A DNA stretch of 64,000 bases from Saccharospirillum salsuginis (GTDB lineage: Bacteria; Pseudomonadota; Gammaproteobacteria; Pseudomonadales; Natronospirillaceae). The stretch spans positions 186,001-250,000 of the forward strand of contig NZ_BMXR01000001.1 in the NCBI RefSeq assembly GCF_014651855.1, in the 5' to 3' direction. Numbering within the stretch: the stretch's first letter is position 1; each line of letters opens with the position of its first letter. This document shows positions 58,425 to 64,000 of this stretch, piece after piece. The translations under genes were made by a program, and so were the position numbers. Below the pieces are notes generated by a model. That model was not told where the DNA came from. It did no database searches and saw only the letters and a program-made list of their open reading frames with translations.

Positions 58425-59942
58425 TTAAAACCATTGGGCCGCGCGTGCCAGATCGGTGGCACACATCAAGGACTGCAAGCGGGCGATGTCTGCATCGAGC
58501 CGGTCCTCGCTGTCCTTATCCGCTTCCGCTTTCAAGTCCTTCAGGACCATCCAGCGCTGTCGCCATATCGCCATGGCCAGGTCCGGCACCAGGGTATCGA
58601 GCCCCAGTTCCTGAACACTTCGATCCAGTCGTTCGAGCATGGGCTCGGCCAACGCGGCCTGACCGCCTTCGTGGCACAACTGGGCCTGTATTAATCGAGC
58701 GCGGTGGCCATTCACATCCGAGCCTTGACCTTGTTCGTGCAACCAACGCAAGGCGACGCCGAGGTTTTCCTCGTCACGCAGGCGGCGCCCTTCGCTCAGC
58801 CAATCCGCGCCGTCGTTAGTGCCCTCGCCGTCACCGGCCGGGGCGATCTGCTCCAGCCAGCCCTGGGTAGCGCCGCCCACAAACGGTTCGCCGTTGTCGA
58901 AACTCAGTTGCTTCAACTTGGGCAATCGGTCGAACAAGGCACACACAAAACGCTCAATCTGCAGGGCTACCCCTTTATGTCCGGCTTTCGCCGCCGCCGT
59001 GGCCGACAAACGCTGTAGTTCAAAACAAAACGCACCACCCGGCTCGAAAAAGGCTTCCTCGGCGGCCAGAAATGCATTCATCCAGTCCTCGTTGTCGCAT
59101 GCGATACGGACTTTGTTGACGCTCTGATCCCGTGGCGCGGGCACCCGTGTCTTGCCGGCCTCGTTGGGTGGGAGCTTCAAATCCCCCCATTTCACACTGC
59201 GGGCCAGGCCGGCCATGGCGCCATAAAGTTGCTTGTCACGGTAATACCCCAACAGCTGCTTGTGCGCCTGCAGCAGTTGCGCTTCCGATTGAATGCCGCC
59301 GTCGCCGATTGGCGGAGCCGAAGGCGCGGCCGTCGCCGGTGCGGAGGATGCCGGTTGCGACTGAGCCTGTGACTCGGCCGGTTTTTTGTCTCCCGCCTTG
59401 GGAGCCGGTTGTTGCTTCGCCAGCCACTGACTGAGGTCCGGCCAGCCGAAGCCCTCGACACCGGCCGCGCGAGCGACGTCGATGAACCCCTTGAACTGTT
59501 GGTCGGCGGCGACATAGATCTCTTCCGATATGTCGCCTTCGAAATTCTGAATAAAGGACAATACCCTGGGCTGTTGCAACCATCCCAGGGCGGACTGTCG
59601 AGCTTTGGGTTTACGCGGATGGCATTGATCCTCGAAAGCCGTCAGCAGCCCTTCGAGTAAGCGAATGCCCTGGTAAAACCCTTCAATGCCGTGCAGTCGA
59701 CTGGCGGCCATGGTGAAGTATCCGGCCGCCCGCAGGTCCTTGGCTTCATCCGTCAGCACCTCGGTGGCGAGCGACAGAATCAGGTCGAAGTCGACGTCCT
59801 GCCGCTTTTCCACTTCGGCTTTCAACAGGGTAAAGCGGTCACTGTAGCGGGGATCCTCGCCGACATCCTCGGGCTCGACCGGTGCCAGACACCGCTCCAG
59901 CCATTCGTCCCAGCTTGTCATGTCATTAATGGCAATCGTCAT
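58425..59942 (-). CDS. tssA: TssA, ImpA-type cap/priming protein
   Basis: From the ATG at 59942 it has 505 residues. A longer frame to 60173 would overlap tagF heavily. The ImpA N-terminal domain spans about 10-130 (EDVGEDPRYSDRFTLLKAEVEKR, LRLAGYFTMAASR-like region). After a Pro/Ala/Gln linker a helical C-terminal domain follows, with PAGDGEGTNDGADWL. TssA primes tube and sheath assembly and caps the distal end. The ATG overlaps the tagF stop by 4 nt. Confidence 0.9.
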   Translation of the reverse strand: MTIAINDMTSWDEWLERCLAPVEPEDVGEDPRYSDRFTLLKAEVEKRQDVDFDLILSLATEVLTDEAKDLRAAGYFTMAASRLHGIEGFYQGIRLLEGLLTAFEDQCHPRKPKARQSALGWLQQPRVLSFIQNFEGDISEEIYVAADQQFKGFIDVARAAGVEGFGWPDLSQWLAKQQPAPKAGDKKPAESQAQSQPASSAPATAAPSAPPIGDGGIQSEAQLLQAHKQLLGYYRDKQLYGAMAGLARSVKWGDLKLPPNEAGKTRVPAPRDQSVNKVRIACDNEDWMNAFLAAEEAFFEPGGAFCFELQRLSATAAAKAGHKGVALQIERFVCALFDRLPKLKQLSFDNGEPFVGGATQGWLEQIAPAGDGEGTNDGADWLSEGRRLRDEENLGVALRWLHEQGQGSDVNGHRARLIQAQLCHEGGQAALAEPMLERLDRSVQELGLDTLVPDLAMAIWRQRWMVLKDLKAEADKDSEDRLDADIARLQSLMCATDLARAAQWF

Positions 59943-60922
59943 CCGATTTGACTCCAGCGTATGGCTACATCCAACAAAAGACTGTCGGGTTGTTCGATCA
60001 GTTGTTCCGCCCAGCCCTGATGATCGCTTCCATCGACGCTCATCCAGTCGGCACCGGCGGATTCGGCCCCGTCCCGGAACAGGTTTTCGAGCCGCGACGC
60101 CGTCATCGGCTGTGACAGGACGTACAGTTGACCGAAGGCGGCATCCAGCGTCCAGACGATGTCGGGCCGCCACAGCCGCGAACGATCCATCCCCGACAGC
60201 AAGTGCAACCAGAACAGCAGGCTGTACGGCGCCAGCTCGGGCGTACCCAGTGGCAGGCTCAAGTCGACCGGGGCCCGTCTCGTAGTGACACTATGCCGGT
60301 ATTGGTCGATCAGGGTGCGACAACCGGCCAGCAACCGACATTGCAACGTCGGGTCACCACCAGCCAGGTGGCTCAGCCAGTGCGCCAATGTGAAATCCGC
60401 CATGCACGCCATCGACTCCGACATCAGGCGCTTGCCAGACGGACTTTGGCGAGACCACTTGTCCTGCCGGAGCGGCGACAACTGAACTTCTTCGGGGCAG
60501 GCCAATGGCCAGGCCAGGGCCGCCTCGCATTGTTGAAACAACTGCCAGCTGCCGTAAAAAATGGGCGCCGGTTTGAAATACAAATCCACGTCCGACCAGC
60601 GGGCGTAGTAAAAAAACGGGTAGCGCCGACCGTGACTGTCTTCACTGGGGAAGAGGTAGCCGCACAGGCTTTGACGATCCAGCCCGCCGACGGTCATGAA
60701 CCCCAGCCCCTGCGGAGGCACCGGGGCTGACTCCTCGCGCCCCGCCTGCATCACCAACCAGTCTTTCATACAGGCGTCCAGCGTGGTGACCTCCCGGGCA
60801 TCGGCCGAGTGCTTCAAGTAGTCGGCTCGGCTGCGCAACTTACCCAGATACCCCAATTCAACAGCGACTGGAGTCGGGCTGGGAGCCGGAGCCGATTTGT
60901 CCGCGCCGAACCCGAACATCAT
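59939..60922 (-). CDS. tagF: TagF-type T6SS-associated regulatory protein
   Basis: The 327-residue protein opens with a GYLGKLRSRADYLKHS segment, then GLGFMTVGGLDRQSLCGYLFPSEDSHGRRYPFFYYARW, matching TagF/ImpM family. In Pseudomonas TagF represses T6SS firing together with the threonine phosphorylation pathway. Its companions (PpkA, PppA) are not in this window. Its ATG overlaps the tssM stop by 4 nt. The C-terminal part is helical and less conserved. Confidence 0.85.
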   Translation of the reverse strand: MMFGFGADKSAPAPSPTPVAVELGYLGKLRSRADYLKHSADAREVTTLDACMKDWLVMQAGREESAPVPPQGLGFMTVGGLDRQSLCGYLFPSEDSHGRRYPFFYYARWSDVDLYFKPAPIFYGSWQLFQQCEAALAWPLACPEEVQLSPLRQDKWSRQSPSGKRLMSESMACMADFTLAHWLSHLAGGDPTLQCRLLAGCRTLIDQYRHSVTTRRAPVDLSLPLGTPELAPYSLLFWLHLLSGMDRSRLWRPDIVWTLDAAFGQLYVLSQPMTASRLENLFRDGAESAGADWMSVDGSDHQGWAEQLIEQPDSLLLDVAIRWSQIG

Positions 60923-63900
60923 CCCGCCTGGAACAGGTTTCGCGGCAGCGACAACTGGCTGAACAAGTTGGCGTTCAGCACACTGCCTTCCCGATCCGCT
61001 CGCATCCGGAAACGGACCGATGCCGGGCGTGGTTCATTATCCAACTGCCAATGCAGCTCGAATTCGGTGCCGCGCAAGTGGGTGACGTCGGCTTGTTGGA
61101 TCAAGCGGACGAAGGCCCATTGACCGGTGGCTTCGAGCGTCGCCGGTGCGACCTGGTTCCCGGCCCGGGCCATTACCCGGGCGAAACTGTCGTTCTTCGA
61201 CAAGGTCCAGGAGAATTCACGCCACTCCTGGGGTTCGTTGCGATATCGGTAATGACTGCCGTCGACCTCGATCAGGGATTCGGTCACACCGGGTACCGGC
61301 ATCGGGTAAAGCGCATACCCCATACCCATCTCGCCGGTGCCGGGTTTGAACAGGCCGCTCGCGATCCGATCGGCGCCCTGCAAGGCCTGGAAGAATCCGG
61401 GGTTAAAGGCCAGGCCGCGATTCAACCAGGTCCGGCTTTGCCAGCGTCCACCGGACTTCTTCAGGAAGGGCTGCAACTCCTCGTCCATGAACCGCCACAG
61501 CGTGCCTTGCTCCGGCTGCAACAGCAGTTTGACGTCATGCGGCGTCGCTTCCACCTGGCTGGTGGAAAACGGGAAACGCCCTTGCAGGTCGTTGGAATAG
61601 GCTCGATAAACGCGGCTTTCCCACTGTTGTTGCAACGCCTGATTCGCGCTGCCCAGCATGGCGTACCAGGTGTATTGCAGCGGCGCGCGGAACTGATTGG
61701 CGACCCACTCCCGACTGCCGGGCTTCATCTCCTGCAACAAACCGTTGATGGCGATCCAGCCGGCGTACAGTTGCTTCCCGTTGGAGTCACCCGCCAACAA
61801 TTCCTTGGCGTAGTCCTTGGCTTCCCGGTGAATGTCCGAGGCCGCCAGCATGAATTCCAGCTCTCCGGCCAATGCCTGCAGTTCCTGCTGATAGCTGGTC
61901 CAGACCGGATTGGCGGATGCTTTTTGCTTGGGTTGCACCAGCTCGAACAGAGTCTTGGCCTGGCGTTCGAATGCGGGGATGATCGGGATGGGCGCCGGCT
62001 CCTCGGATTCGTCTTCGCCTGTGACCTGATTCGCCAGATCGCTCATCTGGGACCCCTGCTCCAACATCGGTTCGGTCAGGGAGAGTTCCAGCGCAACCCG
62101 ATCGAACAGGGAGGCCCACGGGGCCGATTCATGACCCAGCGCCTTGATGGTACGCACCGAATCGGTCAGATCGCGGAACGCGGGAACCCGCACGCTGCTC
62201 AGGAATTGGGTCCAGGCGTCGGCATAGCGGGCAAAATACAATTGCCGCAAATCGGAGCGCAAGCGACGCTTCAGACGATCGTCCGGGCCGCTGTTTTCGG
62301 ATTCGGTTTCCATGCCCAGCACCCAGTCACCGGTACTGGCGGTTTTTGCCAGGGTATCGATTTCCTCGGCGACGTAGGATTGCCAGGCATCACGGGTGTA
62401 GATGCCGGGAACCTTTTCCTCGGCTCGCAAGGCACCGGACACGGCATCCGCGAGAATATCGCTGATGATGACATCGTCGAATCGTCCGTTGGCGGAAGCG
62501 ACCAGTCGATTGTAGAGCATCTCGGCGTCGGCTTCGGTCGCGAGGTTGGACTGCGCCATCTCGACCACTTCGTTGCCCGCCAGCCAGGGGTTGGTATGGC
62601 TCTCTTCGATATCCGCGAACACCTCGGTCAGATAAAAACGGACCATCTCCTGCATAACCGGCTGCTGTTGCTGATAACTGAGCAGCAGATCGGTCTCGGT
62701 GTAGGTGTCGTACCAGAGTTTACTCAAGTACGTCTCCAGAAAGTCCTCGTCCTGACGTTCCCGATGGCTGGTCATCATCAGATAGGCACGCAACGCCTGG
62801 TAGTAGTCCTGCTGACGGGCGATTCGCTCTTCTTCGGTCCACTCCGTCCAGGCGGTCCCGTACCGGTTCAATTCGGTCTGCAGGGACGGTACGACCCGAT
62901 CGTGCAAGGTTCCGGTCACGGTATCGAGCAGCAGACGGTGCATGGGTTCGGCATGCGACTCGACCAGCGAATAGCGGCGCACCAGTTGTACCGGCGAATA
63001 GGTTTGCATGTCCTCGAGCTTTCTATAGTGCTCGTAGAGACCAACCAGAGCGTCCAGCCGTTCCTGTTCACCGACCTCGGAATCGTGGTAGCGATCCAGC
63101 AGCGTCTCCGCTTTTTTCTGGTAGTCGCTGATCAACAAGCGGTTGGCCGTGTAGGTGCTGAACAAACCGACACCGGTCACCGTCAGTAAACCGGCGATCA
63201 GTACAAAGGTGGTGGCTTTGCCCAAACGATCCCAGCGCTGGCGTTTGCGGTTGCCGCGCACGGCGTCCTTCAACGGAAAAATAACGTCGGTGAAGAGACG
63301 ATCGATGAAATAGCTCCGGGATTCTCCGGCGCGCTCTTTGGCTTGAGCCGTCACTCGGGCGAATATGCTCTTGAAGGCGTTGGATTTACGCTCGAGCGCG
63401 ACCCCTTCCTGCGTACTGGAGGTGAAATAAACCCCCGCGAACCAGGGGGATTCATGGTAGGGGTTATCCTTGAATAACAACGCCAGCAGATCCATCAGTT
63501 TTTCGACCGCACCGGCGAACTGGTTCGGGAATTGATAAATCTCAACCTTGTCCTCGGCGGCACCGGCCAGATTGATTTTCTGCGAACGCTGCTCCAGCAG
63601 GCGGTGGTAGAGCTGGTTCAAGCGTTCCTCGAGCACACCCAGCGCATTGGATGAACGGTCCTCGGTTTCGTCGAGCAGGTACACGCCCCAGGGTTGCTTG
63701 ACTTCCCCGTCGCCGAGATCGCCGAAGTAGGCCTCGAAACCTTTCAGCAGGTCGGACTTGGTGATCACAATGTAAATCGGAAAGGTAACGCCGAGTTCGG
63801 ATATCAACTCGTGCAACCGGTTCTTCAAATGCTTGGCGTGCTGTTCCAGGGTGTCCTTGTCGGAAGTCAGAATCTGGTCCAGTGGAAGCGCCAGCATCAG

Positions 63901-64000
63901 GCCATTGATGGGCATGCGCGACCGGTTCGCCTTAAGCACCCGCAGGAAGTTGAGCCAGTCATCGTTTTCATCGTCACTGGTGTAGCGACCGGCGGTGTCG
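60919..64000 (-). CDS. tssM: TssM (IcmF/VasK) membrane complex protein (N-terminus outside window)
   Basis: The frame is open to the right edge with no start, giving about 1027 residues of a protein normally about 1150-1250 long. The right-most residues read DTAGRYTSDDENDDWLNFLR, then MPINGLMLALPLDQIL, placing the window edge near the GTPase-like domain. A membrane helix (about 63170-63225, TFVLIAGLLTVTGVGLFST) precedes the long periplasmic part. The Walker A lies beyond the edge. TssM joins TssL and TssJ to form the envelope complex. tssJ, tssK and tssL probably lie to the right. Confidence 0.95.
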   Translation of the reverse strand, partial: DTAGRYTSDDENDDWLNFLRVLKANRSRMPINGLMLALPLDQILTSDKDTLEQHAKHLKNRLHELISELGVTFPIYIVITKSDLLKGFEAYFGDLGDGEVKQPWGVYLLDETEDRSSNALGVLEERLNQLYHRLLEQRSQKINLAGAAEDKVEIYQFPNQFAGAVEKLMDLLALLFKDNPYHESPWFAGVYFTSSTQEGVALERKSNAFKSIFARVTAQAKERAGESRSYFIDRLFTDVIFPLKDAVRGNRKRQRWDRLGKATTFVLIAGLLTVTGVGLFSTYTANRLLISDYQKKAETLLDRYHDSEVGEQERLDALVGLYEHYRKLEDMQTYSPVQLVRRYSLVESHAEPMHRLLLDTVTGTLHDRVVPSLQTELNRYGTAWTEWTEEERIARQQDYYQALRAYLMMTSHRERQDEDFLETYLSKLWYDTYTETDLLLSYQQQQPVMQEMVRFYLTEVFADIEESHTNPWLAGNEVVEMAQSNLATEADAEMLYNRLVASANGRFDDVIISDILADAVSGALRAEEKVPGIYTRDAWQSYVAEEIDTLAKTASTGDWVLGMETESENSGPDDRLKRRLRSDLRQLYFARYADAWTQFLSSVRVPAFRDLTDSVRTIKALGHESAPWASLFDRVALELSLTEPMLEQGSQMSDLANQVTGEDESEEPAPIPIIPAFERQAKTLFELVQPKQKASANPVWTSYQQELQALAGELEFMLAASDIHREAKDYAKELLAGDSNGKQLYAGWIAINGLLQEMKPGSREWVANQFRAPLQYTWYAMLGSANQALQQQWESRVYRAYSNDLQGRFPFSTSQVEATPHDVKLLLQPEQGTLWRFMDEELQPFLKKSGGRWQSRTWLNRGLAFNPGFFQALQGADRIASGLFKPGTGEMGMGYALYPMPVPGVTESLIEVDGSHYRYRNEPQEWREFSWTLSKNDSFARVMARAGNQVAPATLEATGQWAFVRLIQQADVTHLRGTEFELHWQLDNEPRPASVRFRMRADREGSVLNANLFSQLSLPRNLFQAG

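Noticed and set aside
61051..63189. Open frame of 712 residues antisense to tssM
   Set aside because: TssM is clear on the other strand.

Overview
The window is GC-rich DNA from a gammaproteobacterium. The arginase-type HutG branch of histidine degradation, an HSI-I-like type VI secretion order and the abundant intergenic hairpin repeats suit a marine Oceanospirillales-type organism, but I cannot name the genus from sequence alone. Nearly everything is packed coding sequence. No rRNA, tRNA, CRISPR array or transposase was seen.

Left third (1-18.4 kb, all minus strand): a large part of an extracellular-type contractile injection system (eCIS; Afp/PVC/MAC relatives). Reading in the direction of transcription it encodes sheath, inner tube, a Cys-rich T4-gp26-like baseplate protein, a long disordered protein, a DUF4255 cap-type protein, an AAA+ ATPase, a 99-residue conserved small protein, a Pvc7-like CIS tube/hub-collar protein, a LysM protein, gp27-like hub, gp5-like spike, gp25-like wedge, two gpJ-like wedges, a gpI-like protein and a DUF6519-type protein that runs off the left edge. 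Most genes overlap by 1-4 nt. Two long gaps, hub/spike and gpI/DUF6519, are filled with hairpin repeats.

Middle (18.4-38.1 kb): housekeeping and catabolic genes. These are glnS, a secreted MORN-repeat/peptidase-C13 (legumain/caspase-fold) protein, topB, an ABM-type small protein, qorA, a GH3 beta-glucosidase, a small regulator-like protein, and a full histidine utilisation locus (hutH, hutU, hutI, a membrane permease, hutC, hutG). Two perfect TGTATATACA sites lie in the divergent hutI/permease promoter region and are the likely HutC operators. A glutathione-transferase follows, with a strong intrinsic terminator.

Right part (38.1-64 kb): after a short AT-rich patch with small hypothetical genes comes a type VI secretion (T6SS) locus on the minus strand. 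In transcription order it runs tssM (cut by the right edge), tagF, tssA, tssB, tssC, hcp, tssE, tssF, tssG, tssH/clpV, two vgrG genes, a LysM/peptidoglycan-binding protein, a 1245-residue multi-membrane-segment effector candidate, and a membrane protein that is its likely immunity partner. The core order matches the Pseudomonas HSI-I type without tagJ. tssJ, tssK and tssL are not in the window and may lie to the right.

Throughout, intergenic space holds several classes of long palindromic repeats. The main class has eight copies with a conserved core around CCCCCATGGATGGGT, flanked by outer arms that differ between copies but remain complementary within each copy.
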